This document shows positions 1 through 6,362 of a stretch of 9,326 nt of DNA, piece after piece. The notes beneath the pieces were generated by a model that was not told the DNA's origin, did not search any database, and was given only the letters and a program-made list of their open reading frames with translations. Source of the DNA: Actinomycetes bacterium (GTDB lineage Bacteria > Actinomycetota > Acidimicrobiia > Acidimicrobiales > RAAP-2); the NCBI GenBank assembly GCA_021807655.1, contig JAKBCT010000029.1, positions 1 through 9,326 of the forward strand. The letters are read 5' to 3'. A program made the position numbers and the translations under genes. Numbering within the stretch: position 1 is the stretch's first letter; the number at the start of each line of letters is the position of its first letter.

Positions 1-299
1 TGCCCGCCCAACTCGCCGGGCGCGGCGACAGCTTCGTACTCCAGGTACGAGGCGAGTCCATGATCGAAGCGGGCATCCTGCCAGGCGACCTACTCGTCGT
101 GAATCGCCAGCCAACGGCCGAGACGGGCGAAATCGTCGTCGCGGGGCTGCCCGAGGGTGAGGCCACGGTAAAACGTTTCTTCCCCCAGGGTGGACGAATT
201 GTTTTAAAGCCCGAGAACTCCTTGATGGAGCCGATGGAGTTCGATTCCGCCGACGTAACGATCTTCGGTCGGGTCATTGCCGTCATGCGGTCCTACTAG
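1..299 (+). CDS. lexA: LexA SOS repressor, C-terminal peptidase S24 part (5' end outside window)
   Basis: This is the self-cleaving repressor of the SOS DNA-damage regulon. The frame is open from the window start (first whole codon at base 3) to TAG at 297-299, and about 98 codons are visible. They form the LexA dimerisation and protease domain. VRGESMIEAGI holds the catalytic Ser (codon 57-59), and EATVKRFF holds the catalytic Lys (codon 171-173), 38 codons later, close to the spacing of 37 in E. coli LexA. The family tail follows (IVLKPEN, then IFGRVIAVMRSY). The winged-helix DNA-binding domain and the Ala-Gly cleavage site must lie upstream. The internal ATG at 60 is not a start, because the preceding residues (SFVLQVRGES) already match LexA. 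Both catalytic residues are intact. The gene converges on the dap operon, and its promoter and SOS box are outside the window. Confidence 0.95.
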   Translation, partial: PAQLAGRGDSFVLQVRGESMIEAGILPGDLLVVNRQPTAETGEIVVAGLPEGEATVKRFFPQGGRIVLKPENSLMEPMEFDSADVTIFGRVIAVMRSY

Positions 300-554
300 G
301 CCGTTTTCGCCCGATTGGTGCCGAGTACTCTCTCGTTGACCCAGGCCCCACGATGACGATCGTCATCTATCCGATATTCCATCGCGTGAGAGCGAGTCCG
401 CGGACCCCGGGCCACGACCGCACGTGCGAAGGATCTCCGTGCCGATCGCCCCGATGTAGGCGGTTCTGTTTTCGGATCACGCTGGTGGCCACGGAGTGGA
501 CCACCGGCCAACAGCGTTCATCCACGCATCACTCGCTGCGCTCGCCATCGCGTT
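300..554. other. Intergenic region after lexA, no gene seen
   Basis: I see no convincing gene, tRNA or T-tailed terminator here. Short open frames on both strands lack family motifs. The stretch is rich in short palindromes: GAGTACTC near 323-330, a perfect 16-base one at 352-367, GTCCGCGGAC at 396-405 and CGCACGTGCG at 419-428. A GGTGG/CCACC pair at 484-505 could form a weak hairpin. It may hold the lexA transcript end, but no classical Rho-independent signal is visible. Confidence 0.5.
352..367. promoter_or_regulatory. Perfect 16-base palindrome (possible operator or hairpin)
   Basis: GATGACGATCGTCATC equals its own reverse complement over all 16 bases. It lies 53 bases after the lexA stop. 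No T-run follows, so it is a poor intrinsic terminator. It could be a dimeric regulator site or could stop lexA transcription in another way. Nothing nearby shows which, and chance cannot be excluded. Confidence 0.3.
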
Positions 555-560
555 TCCGTT
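555..560 (+). repeat. Left copy of presumed target-site duplication
   Basis: TCCGTT directly abuts the left inverted repeat and recurs directly after the right one at 1195-1200. The match can be read as 7 bases (TTCCGTT, 554-560 and 1194-1200) if the last base of the right repeat is counted as target. Confidence 0.75.
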
Positions 561-585
561 AGAGGGGTATCCATATCACTGCCAC
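561..585 (+). repeat. Left terminal inverted repeat of the cassette
   Basis: It begins AGAGGGGTATCCAT and ends TCACTGCCAC. The reverse complement of 1170-1194 is the same except for one base: A here at 575, T in the other copy. It lies 53 bases before the GNAT start codon. Confidence 0.85.
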
Positions 586-595
586 CAAACACGGA

Positions 596-609
596 ACCCT
601 TCGAAGGGT
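596..609. repeat. 14-base perfect palindrome inside the cassette's left end
   Basis: ACCCTTCGAAGGGT is fully self-complementary. It lies 10 bases inside the left terminal repeat and 29 bases before the GNAT start codon. It could be a subterminal transposase site or an operator over the GNAT promoter, since it would overlap the -35 region of the proposed promoter. Confidence 0.35.
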
Positions 610-626
610 CAACCCCAAGCTGTAGG

Positions 627-632
627 TAGGCT
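627..632 (+). promoter_or_regulatory. Possible -10 element for a leaderless GNAT transcript
   Basis: TAGGCT fits the actinobacterial -10 pattern TANNNT. Its last T is 7 bases before the A of the GNAT ATG at 639, the spacing expected if transcription starts on the start codon. There is no good Shine-Dalgarno sequence, although GGTAGG at 625-630 is a weak candidate. No clear -35 hexamer is visible. Confidence 0.35.
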
Positions 633-638
633 CCGCTG

Positions 639-1142
639 ATGCCGCTGAAACTTCGACCATTCATGCTGGAAGACGAAGATGCTGCGCTCCGAGCATGGCG
701 GGACTTTCAGGGGTCGCGCTTTGCATTCCTGACCTCGTACTACGAGGGGCAGTCATGGCCCGAGTACCTAGAACTGCTTGCCAACTATCGAGCAGGTCGA
801 AACCTCCCCGAAGGTCACGTACCCGGCGCCATGCTGGCCGCTGTCGTCGATGGGTTGCTCATCGGCCGGGTGTCGGTCCGCTTCCAACTCAATGAATACC
901 TCGCGACATACGGCGGCCATATTGGCTACGCGGTTATCGAGGAGCACCGTCGCAAGGGGTACGCAACAGAGATGCTGCGCCAAGCCCTACAACTCGAAAC
1001 GGCGAACGGCATCTCGCCCGTGCTCCTCACCTGTGACGACGACAACATCGGCTCTGCCGCTGTTATCGAACACTGCGGTGGGACCTTGGAAAGCGTGGGA
1101 CCGGACGAAAACGGTGTTCTCTTTCGTCGCTATTGGGTGTGA
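639..1142 (+). CDS. GNAT-family N-acetyltransferase (passenger gene)
   Basis: A complete 167-residue protein, normal for a single-domain GNAT enzyme. Such enzymes move an acetyl group from acetyl-CoA to an amine; the substrate here is unknown. The acetyl-CoA site (motif A) is EEHRRKGYATEMLRQAL, with R104-x-x-G107-x-A109 as the pyrophosphate loop. It follows a beta strand, GGHIGYAVI (92-100). DDDNIGSAAVIEHCGG (133-148) is the usual N-x-x-S helix and GG turn of motif B. The overall pattern resembles the COG3981 group of predicted acetyltransferases. I chose ATG 639 because the protein then starts MPLKLRPF, a normal first strand. It is the only gene between two terminal inverted repeats, has lower GC than its neighbours and looks transferred. 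A resistance or detoxification role is possible, but nothing in the sequence proves it. Confidence 0.88.
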   Translation: MPLKLRPFMLEDEDAALRAWRDFQGSRFAFLTSYYEGQSWPEYLELLANYRAGRNLPEGHVPGAMLAAVVDGLLIGRVSVRFQLNEYLATYGGHIGYAVIEEHRRKGYATEMLRQALQLETANGISPVLLTCDDDNIGSAAVIEHCGGTLESVGPDENGVLFRRYWV

Positions 1143-1157
1143 ACCAGCCGCCCGTGC

Positions 1158-1174
1158 GCCACTTGGTAAGTGGC
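1158..1174 (+). other. Small hairpin after the GNAT gene
   Basis: GCCACTT (1158-1164) and AAGTGGC (1168-1174) form a perfect 7-base stem with a GGT loop, 15 bases after the GNAT stop. No T-run follows, so terminator activity is doubtful. The stem's 3' arm runs into the right terminal inverted repeat, so it may matter for transposase recognition instead. Confidence 0.35.
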
Positions 1175-1194
1175 AGTGAAATGGATACCCCTCT
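1170..1194 (-). repeat. Right terminal inverted repeat of the cassette
   Basis: On the + strand it begins GTGGCAGTGA and ends GGATACCCCTCT. It pairs with 561-585 at 24 of 25 bases and starts 27 bases after the GNAT stop codon. Its inner five bases also form part of the hairpin at 1158-1174. Confidence 0.85.
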
Positions 1195-1200
1195 TCCGTT
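1195..1200 (+). repeat. Right copy of presumed target-site duplication
   Basis: TCCGTT follows the right inverted repeat and matches 555-560 exactly. Removing 561-1200 would restore a plausible uninterrupted lexA-dapE intergenic sequence, reading TTTCCGTT then ATTCCAAG. Confidence 0.75.
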
Positions 1201-1323
1201 ATTCCAAGCGTTGCCGACTCGACACCGACTCACGACGACCACGACAGGGCCCAACTCGAGCGGCGCCACGCGATTCGCACGGGTCCCCTCAATCAGGTAC
1301 GACTCGATAGTGAAGGTGTCGCG
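1201..1323. other. Spacer between cassette and dapE 3' end, no feature seen
   Basis: This is native intergenic sequence downstream of dapE. I see no gene and no stem-loop with a T-run on either strand, so the operon's transcription end is not evident here. Confidence 0.5.
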
Positions 1324-2373
1324 CTAGCCGATCCATGCGGCGAGCACCCGCGCGAACCGCTCCAATTCGTCGGCCGACACTCGCTCGTCGGGGTGATGGG
1401 CGAGCAAGGGATCACCGGCGCCGAAGTTCACCGCCGGTACGCCGAGTTCGTGGAAGGTCGCAACGTCCGTCCAGCCAACCTTCGCGCGCGCCGCACTGCC
1501 CGAGAGCGACTCCAACTCCCCCAGCCACGCGGCGTCACGTCCCGGGGCCGCCGCGGGCGCCCAGTCCTGCACCTCGATCGAGTCCCCTGCATCGACCACC
1601 GGGGCCAAAAATGTTTCCAGCGTCGCCTCGGCCTGTTCGTGTGTCTGATCCGGAGCGAAGCGGTAGTTGATGACGCACTGCGCGACGTCGGGAACCACGT
1701 TGCCCGCCACGCCACCGCTGATCATGACCACCTGCATCTGCTCGGTGAACTCGACGCCGTTCATCGCGACGACTCGAGGCACGTACCCAGCGACCCGGGT
1801 CACGAGGGCGCCGAGCCGGTGGACCGCGTTGACACCCATAAACGGCCGCGCCGTGTGCGCACGTTTCCCAACCATCGTCACCGCGACGCGCAACGTGCCC
1901 TGGCAGCCGACCTCGACGACGCCGTCGGTCGGCTCCGCCAGCACCGCCACGTCGCCGAGCAAAAGATCGGGCCGCAGTTCGATTAATTCGCGAAGTCCCG
2001 ACTCGCTGCGCGCGACCTCTTCGCGGGCGTAGAAGACCCAGGTCAGCTCCACCCGATGGGGTGCGTCGACGCACGCCAGATCCAGCATGACCGACAGCGA
2101 GCCCTTCATGTCGCACGCGCCCAGTCCGATCAGGGCGTCGGCCTCAATGCGTGCTTGGGCTGGGTCGCCGGGAACGGTGTCGAGGTGACCGGCGACGATC
2201 AGGCGCGTCGAATGTGACCCCGTCGTGCGCGCCACCACGTTGTCGCCGACTCGCTCGACGTCCAGTCGAGGATTCGTCGACAGTCTCTCGACCACGAAGT
2301 CAGCGATCGCCGACTCACGTCCGCTCACCGAATCGATGCGAACCAGGTCGAGCGCCTGGGTGAGTCTCGTCAC
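1324..2373 (-). CDS. dapE: Succinyl-diaminopimelate desuccinylase
   Basis: DapE hydrolyses N-succinyl-LL-diaminopimelate to succinate and LL-diaminopimelate in the cytoplasm. This is an M20-family di-zinc peptidase of 349 residues. Visible motifs are AGHLDTVPGD (H63 ligand, D65), GLGACDMKG (D88 bridging), YAREEV (E118 general base, E119), AEPT (E147) and LAHHPDE near the end (H326). The central lid or dimerisation domain spans about 160-270. The overall form resembles the Gram-positive/actinobacterial DapE. The frame is open further upstream, but the added residues are low-complexity Arg-rich and overlap dapD. I place the start at GTG 2373, whose GTGA overlaps the dapD stop by 4 bases and gives VTRLTQALDL. 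It is the last gene of the operon and is probably translationally coupled to dapD. All key residues are present. Confidence 0.93.
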   Translation of the reverse strand: MTRLTQALDLVRIDSVSGRESAIADFVVERLSTNPRLDVERVGDNVVARTTGSHSTRLIVAGHLDTVPGDPAQARIEADALIGLGACDMKGSLSVMLDLACVDAPHRVELTWVFYAREEVARSESGLRELIELRPDLLLGDVAVLAEPTDGVVEVGCQGTLRVAVTMVGKRAHTARPFMGVNAVHRLGALVTRVAGYVPRVVAMNGVEFTEQMQVVMISGGVAGNVVPDVAQCVINYRFAPDQTHEQAEATLETFLAPVVDAGDSIEVQDWAPAAAPGRDAAWLGELESLSGSAARAKVGWTDVATFHELGVPAVNFGAGDPLLAHHPDERVSADELERFARVLAAWIG

Positions 2374-3194
2374 GTGGCGACTCCGTGCTCTCGCAGGACC
2401 TGGTTGAGCGCGACCTTGTCGTGGCGTTCGCCCTCGCTCAATCGACGGATGATCAAGACGCACGGTAAGTAAAACTCCCCGCCGGGAAACTCACGGCGTC
2501 GGCTCGCCGAAACGGCCACGCAGTAATCGGGTACGTGTCCCCGAGAGATCTCCTCGCCCGTCGCTGCGTCGATCACGGGAATCGATGGATTGAGGATCGT
2601 CCCGGCGCCGAGCACCGATCCCCGACCGACTCGAGCACCCTCGACGACCATGCACCGACTGCCAATGAAGGCGTCGTCTTCGATCACGACCGGTACGGCG
2701 TTGGCCGGCTCGAGCACCCCGCCAATCCCGACCCCGCCCGCCAGGTGGACGTTGGCGCCAATGTGCGCGCAACTGCCTACGGTGGCCCAGGTATCCACCA
2801 TCGTGCCTGGTCCGATCCAGGCGCCGATGTTGACGTAACTCGGCATCAAGATCACCCCGGGACTGAGAAAGCTACCCCGTCGGGCCGACGCGCCCGGGAC
2901 TACCCGCACCCCACGGCGCTCGTAGTCCCGCTTCAACTCGAGTTTGTCGAGGTACTCGAAGGGACCGACCTCACTTCGCTCCATGCCCCGCAGGCGAAAG
3001 AGCAACAGAATCGCGCGACGCACCCACTCGTGGACCGTTACCTCGCCGCCGGGCTCAACGTCGACGACGCGCAGCTGGCCGTCGTCCAACATCGTGATCG
3101 CCAACTCGACGTCGCGTCGCGCCTCAATGTCATTCGGGCCGAGCGTGGCGATCTGTTCGTACCACGCGTCGATTCGATTGGCCAGGGTCGTCAT
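2370..3194 (-). CDS. dapD: Tetrahydrodipicolinate N-succinyltransferase
   Basis: DapD transfers succinyl from succinyl-CoA to tetrahydrodipicolinate, the entry to the succinylase branch of diaminopimelate synthesis. The 274-residue protein has an alpha-helical N-terminal domain (1-100), a left-handed beta-helix of hexapeptide repeats (about 105-205) and a C-terminal region ending VALNQVLREHG. MPSYVNIGA (117-125), GTMVDTWATVGSCAHIGANV (130-149) and GGVGIGGVLEP (153-163) match E. coli DapD almost word for word. D134 and E185 are the likely catalytic pair by family comparison. Its length equals E. coli DapD (274), unlike the roughly 317-residue mycobacterial form. ATG 3194 is chosen because MTTLANRIDA aligns with the E. 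coli N-terminus, and the upstream extension in this frame is a shadow of dapC. It starts 20 bases after the dapC stop, the widest gap in the block. Confidence 0.95.
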   Translation of the reverse strand: MTTLANRIDAWYEQIATLGPNDIEARRDVELAITMLDDGQLRVVDVEPGGEVTVHEWVRRAILLLFRLRGMERSEVGPFEYLDKLELKRDYERRGVRVVPGASARRGSFLSPGVILMPSYVNIGAWIGPGTMVDTWATVGSCAHIGANVHLAGGVGIGGVLEPANAVPVVIEDDAFIGSRCMVVEGARVGRGSVLGAGTILNPSIPVIDAATGEEISRGHVPDYCVAVSASRRREFPGGEFYLPCVLIIRRLSEGERHDKVALNQVLREHGVAT

Positions 3195-3214
3195 GGCTTC
3201 ATCGTACCGTCGGA

Positions 3215-4321
3215 CTATTTCGCGTTCGCGAGTCGCGCCGCCGCGAGTTCGATTCGTTCGGTGGGTTGGACCACCGCGATCCGCACGTACGCGGCGCCCG
3301 CCTCGCCGTACAGTTCGCCGGGGCTCGACACGATGCCGCTCACGTGGGCCAAGCGTTCGGCGAGTGCCCATCCGTCGAGGCCGTCCTGACGACACCACAG
3401 ATAGAAACCCCCCTCGGGCAGGGGCGCCTCCACACCGAATGACCGCAGCGCCTCGGCCAAGGTCGTCAGTCTCGTCAGGTAGCGCACCCGCTGCTCGGCG
3501 ACGTGTTCTTCGTCGCGGTACGCAACCGCCGCCGCGGCCTGCACCGGACCGGGCACCATCAGTCCAGCGTGCTGGCGAATGGACCGGAGGTAGGAAACGA
3601 TCTCGTGGTCACCGGCGTAGAAGCCGACGCGCAGCCCCGCCAGATTGGACCGCTTCGAAGCCGAATGGACCGCGAGCACACCCGACGAGCCCGTGCGCAG
3701 GATCGAGGTCGCCTCGCGTGACCAGGTGTAGTCGGCGTAGCACTCGTCACTCGCGACGAGCACGTGGTGACGGCGACCCCACGCCGCGACGGCCTCGAGG
3801 TCCTCGAGACCGCCCGTCGGATTCGACGGTGAATTGCACCAGAGCACCAGGGCCCGTCGCGCGTCGTCGGCGTCGATACTCGCGAGGTCCAGGCGGCCGT
3901 CTCGTACCGGCACCGCCAGCGCCCGAAGTCCCGCCAGTGTGGCTCCCATCGCGTACGTCGGATAGCTGATCGCTGGGAACAGCACCGTGTCCTTCTCGGG
4001 AGAGCGCAAGTGGAGGAAGCCGGCGAGCGACGCCACGAACTCCTTGGTGCCGACGCACGCGGCGAGGTCGTCGGTTCCCACGTCCACGCCCAGGCGCGTG
4101 GTGAGCCACTCGCTGGCGCTCGATCGAAAGTCCTCGGTCCCCGCTGACGGTGGGTACCCGCGCGCACCGGCGCCGCGCGCGAGTTCGTCGAGTACGGCCG
4201 GAGGCGGTGCATCGACCGGCGTGCCGATCGAGCAGTCGATAGCGCCGCCGTCGTGAGCGCGCGCGATGCGCTTGATTCCGCTGAGGCGTTCGTAGGGGTA
4301 CGGCGGCGGCGTGAAGGTCAT
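3215..4321 (-). CDS. dapC: Succinyldiaminopimelate transaminase (DapC, actinobacterial type)
   Basis: DapC is a PLP-dependent class I/II aminotransferase. It converts N-succinyl-2-amino-6-oxopimelate to N-succinyl-LL-diaminopimelate with glutamate as amino donor. The protein has 368 residues. Visible motifs are CNSPSNPTG (162-170), SDECYADY (191-198, whose Asp binds the PLP pyridine N), HSASKRSNLAGLRVGF with the Schiff-base Lys at K223, and AAYVRIAV with R347, the substrate-carboxylate Arg. The N-terminus, PPPYPYERLSGIKRIA, is typical of the actinobacterial DapC group. ATG 4321 overlaps the hflX stop as ATGA. A start at 4336 would add five residues and a longer overlap, and is less likely. 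It lies directly upstream of dapD, so two consecutive pathway enzymes are encoded together. The specific substrate rests on family similarity plus this context. Confidence 0.93.
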   Translation of the reverse strand: MTFTPPPYPYERLSGIKRIARAHDGGAIDCSIGTPVDAPPPAVLDELARGAGARGYPPSAGTEDFRSSASEWLTTRLGVDVGTDDLAACVGTKEFVASLAGFLHLRSPEKDTVLFPAISYPTYAMGATLAGLRALAVPVRDGRLDLASIDADDARRALVLWCNSPSNPTGGLEDLEAVAAWGRRHHVLVASDECYADYTWSREATSILRTGSSGVLAVHSASKRSNLAGLRVGFYAGDHEIVSYLRSIRQHAGLMVPGPVQAAAAVAYRDEEHVAEQRVRYLTRLTTLAEALRSFGVEAPLPEGGFYLWCRQDGLDGWALAERLAHVSGIVSSPGELYGEAGAAYVRIAVVQPTERIELAAARLANAK

Positions 4322-5610
4322 CGAGTCACGCGCCACTGCTCAAAACGCGCCGCGCCGACGGGGTCGAGTGCGATTCGCATAAATACGGCGTCGTCCTCGA
4401 CGGTCGTCTCGAGCACGTCACCTTCGCGATGCGCCGCCGCAACGAGGTCACCGCGGTCAAGGGGGAAGCGAACGCTGATGGTCCGGTCCTCGATGCGAAG
4501 TCGCTGACCGATCGCCTCGACGACCGCGTCGAGGTTCTCACCCGTCAGCGCCGATGCGTAGACGCTGCCCGGATAGAGCTTGGCGAGGTCGCGGGCGCGC
4601 GAGCCGGGCACGTCAGCCTTGTTAAAGACGAGAAGTTCGGGCACGTGATCGGCTTCGATCGTCCCGAGGACTTCGTGCACGGCGGCGATCTGCTCCTCGG
4701 CGTTCTCGCTCGCGGCGTCAACGACGTGCACCAGCAGGTCGGCCAACTGCACGGAGCGAAGCGTGCTCATGAACGCCTCGACCAACTCGTGGGGCAGGTT
4801 CGAGATGAACCCCACGGTGTCGGTGACGAGCACGGTTTCCCCGCCGGGCAACTGGCGCTGGCGGGTACGCGGATCGAGGGTCGCGAACAGCCGGTCCTCG
4901 ACGCCGACGCCGGCGTCGGTCAGCGCGTTGAGCATCGATGACTTGCCGGCGTTGGTGTAGCCGACCAGGGTGACTTCCCGGTGGCGTCCGCGGTCACGCC
5001 CCTGGCGCTGGACACCGCGCGTTCGGTCGATCTCCTTGAGCTCTTCGCGGATGCGGTGGATCCGGTGAACGAGCCGGCGGCGGTCGACTTCGAGCTGGGT
5101 TTCGCCGGGACCGCGAGTTCCGATGCCGCCCGCCTGTTGCGAGAGCGACCCCCCCGCCCGGCGCAGGCGCGGCAAGCGATACTGCAAGAGGGCCAGCTCG
5201 ACCTGCGCTTTGCCTTCGGGGGTGCGGGCGTTCTGGGCGAAGATGTCCAGGATTACCGCCGTGCGATCGATCGCCGTGCGACCGAGGATCTTCTCGAGGT
5301 TGCGCTGCTGGGCCGGTGAGAGCGCGTGCTCGAAGACCACCGTGTCCGAGTCCACCGCGAGACAGATCTCGCGCAGTTCGTCGACCTTGCCCGAACCGAG
5401 GAACGTCGCGGGGTCCGGCGCGTCTCGCCGCTGGACGATACGCGCGACCACGTCCGCCCCCGCGGTGTCCACGAGCAGCGCCAACTCGTCGAGTTGTCGC
5501 TCCAGTTCGTCGGCACCGACGCCCGGGAGCTGAACACCGACGAGCACGATACGCTCGCGAAACGTTCGATCGATGAGTGTCGACGGAATGTAGGTCAAGT
5601 CGCGAGCCAC
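4318..5610 (-). CDS. hflX: Ribosome-associated GTPase HflX
   Basis: HflX binds the 50S subunit and splits stalled or heat-stressed ribosomes. The protein has 430 residues. The N-terminal HflX domain includes the FLGSGKVDEL loop (70-79), a Gly-rich segment GGIGTRGPGETQLEVDRRRL (161-180) and a basic coiled helix up to about 212. The G domain follows, with G1 GYTNAGKSS (217-225), G2 LFATLD (241-246), G3 DTVGF (264-268), G4 NKAD (330-333) and G5 SAL (353-355). A C-terminal domain of about 60 residues completes it. The start is uncertain. GTG 5610 overlaps dapF by 16 bases. TTG 5598 would give a TTGA 4-base overlap like the other junctions and remove only MARD. No strong Shine-Dalgarno favours either. 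All GTPase motifs are intact. Its place after dapF and miaA is the usual actinobacterial order. Confidence 0.96.
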   Translation of the reverse strand: MARDLTYIPSTLIDRTFRERIVLVGVQLPGVGADELERQLDELALLVDTAGADVVARIVQRRDAPDPATFLGSGKVDELREICLAVDSDTVVFEHALSPAQQRNLEKILGRTAIDRTAVILDIFAQNARTPEGKAQVELALLQYRLPRLRRAGGSLSQQAGGIGTRGPGETQLEVDRRRLVHRIHRIREELKEIDRTRGVQRQGRDRGRHREVTLVGYTNAGKSSMLNALTDAGVGVEDRLFATLDPRTRQRQLPGGETVLVTDTVGFISNLPHELVEAFMSTLRSVQLADLLVHVVDAASENAEEQIAAVHEVLGTIEADHVPELLVFNKADVPGSRARDLAKLYPGSVYASALTGENLDAVVEAIGQRLRIEDRTISVRFPLDRGDLVAAAHREGDVLETTVEDDAVFMRIALDPVGAARFEQWRVTR

Positions 5611-6362
5611 TCGACGTTAGCGACGAACTGGACCGGACCACTCAGGGTGGCCATCTCGCCATCCAAGCGGACCGTGAGGTCACCACCCGGATTGCCCACG
5701 GTGACCACGTCGCCGCTCAACCCGTGGAGACGAGCCACCGCCGCGACGGCGCAACTGCCGGTGCCGCACGCGAGGGTCCACCCGACTCCGCGTTCGAAGA
5801 CACGCAACTCGATCCGGTCATGATCGACGGGCGTAATGAACTCGACGTTGGCCCCGCCGACGCCCTCGGACCACGCGAGGGCGAATTTCGTCCGATCCTC
5901 GATAGTCCACGTCGGGTCATCGAGGACCACGACGTGCGGATTGCCGACCGACGCGACCCCCAGGGTTCCCGCGGGTCCCGGTCCCGCCGTGACGGTGCCC
6001 ATCTCGACGCTGCCCGTCCCACTATCGCGATCACCCGTGAGCGTGACGTGGCGCACGCCCGCGTCGGTCACCACGTCGAGCGCGTCCCACGTGCCCCTCG
6101 TCGAACGGCGCACGGCCGCCGCGAGGCAGCGGATTCCGTTACCCGACATCTCGGCCCGACTCCCGTCGGCGTTGTAGAGCACCATCGTCACCTCGGAGCC
6201 CACGGTCGCGAGCAAGAGTCCGTCCGCGCCAACGCCGGTCGCGCGATTGCACACGGCGCGCACGAGGTCATCGTCCCACCATCGCGCCGTGCCGTGCTCG
6301 ATTACGTCGATGAGGAAATCGTTGCCCGCACCGTGCCATTTTTGAAGGTAGCGAAGTGTCAC
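5595..6362 (-). CDS. dapF: Diaminopimelate epimerase, first catalytic Cys replaced by Ser
   Basis: DapF converts LL- to meso-diaminopimelate with two active-site thiols, without a cofactor. The 255-residue protein is a tandem of two similar halves. KWHGAGNDF (8-16) is the N-terminal signature and GADGLL (45-50) follows. The PROSITE-type motif reads NADGSRAEMSGNGIRC (64-79), so the residue before GNG is Ser73 (TCG, 6144-6146) where the family has Cys. The second catalytic Cys is kept in ACGTGSCA (C199). SVGNPHVVV and ANVEFI are also standard. I place the start at GTG 6362, which overlaps the miaA stop as GTGA. ATG 6371, three codons upstream, is the alternative. Fold, length and context all fit dapF. 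Whether the Ser/Cys pair is fully active is unknown. Cys79 lies six residues further on, but is also present in ordinary DapF. Confidence 0.92.
   Translation of the reverse strand: MTLRYLQKWHGAGNDFLIDVIEHGTARWWDDDLVRAVCNRATGVGADGLLLATVGSEVTMVLYNADGSRAEMSGNGIRCLAAAVRRSTRGTWDALDVVTDAGVRHVTLTGDRDSGTGSVEMGTVTAGPGPAGTLGVASVGNPHVVVLDDPTWTIEDRTKFALAWSEGVGGANVEFITPVDHDRIELRVFERGVGWTLACGTGSCAVAAVARLHGLSGDVVTVGNPGGDLTVRLDGEMATLSGPVQFVANVEWLAT

Larger units (their letters stand above)
561..1194. mobile_element. Transposase-less mobile cassette carrying a GNAT gene
   Basis: The 634-base unit is bounded by 25-base terminal inverted repeats (561-585 and 1170-1194) that match at 24 of 25 positions. The repeats are directly flanked by a 6-base direct repeat, TCCGTT, at 555-560 and 1195-1200, as expected of a target duplication. 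The only gene inside is a GNAT acetyltransferase. No transposase or recombinase frame fits between the ends. GC is about 60% over 661-1140 by hand count, against about 70% on sampled lines of the neighbouring dap genes. The unit sits between the convergent lexA and dapE genes, where insertion should do little harm. I infer a non-autonomous transposon or mobile insertion cassette moved by a transposase elsewhere. I cannot name the parent IS family from sequence alone. Confidence 0.75.

Noticed and set aside
1140..1200. Integron attC site after the GNAT gene
   Set aside because: No GTTRRRY/RYYYAAC core pair is visible. The matching inverted repeats at both ends plus a direct repeat fit transposition instead.
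2374..2463. N-terminal extension of dapE by 30 codons
   Set aside because: The extra residues are Arg/Pro-rich, lie inside dapD and have no counterpart in DapE; the GTGA overlap start is better.
2535..3389. 284-codon open frame on the + strand
   Set aside because: Antisense to dapD and the end of dapC; no recognisable motif or start context, composition is that of a shadow frame.
3195..3398. N-terminal extension of dapD by 68 codons
   Set aside because: It runs through the dapC 3' end in another frame, and ATG 3194 aligns with the E. coli DapD N-terminus.
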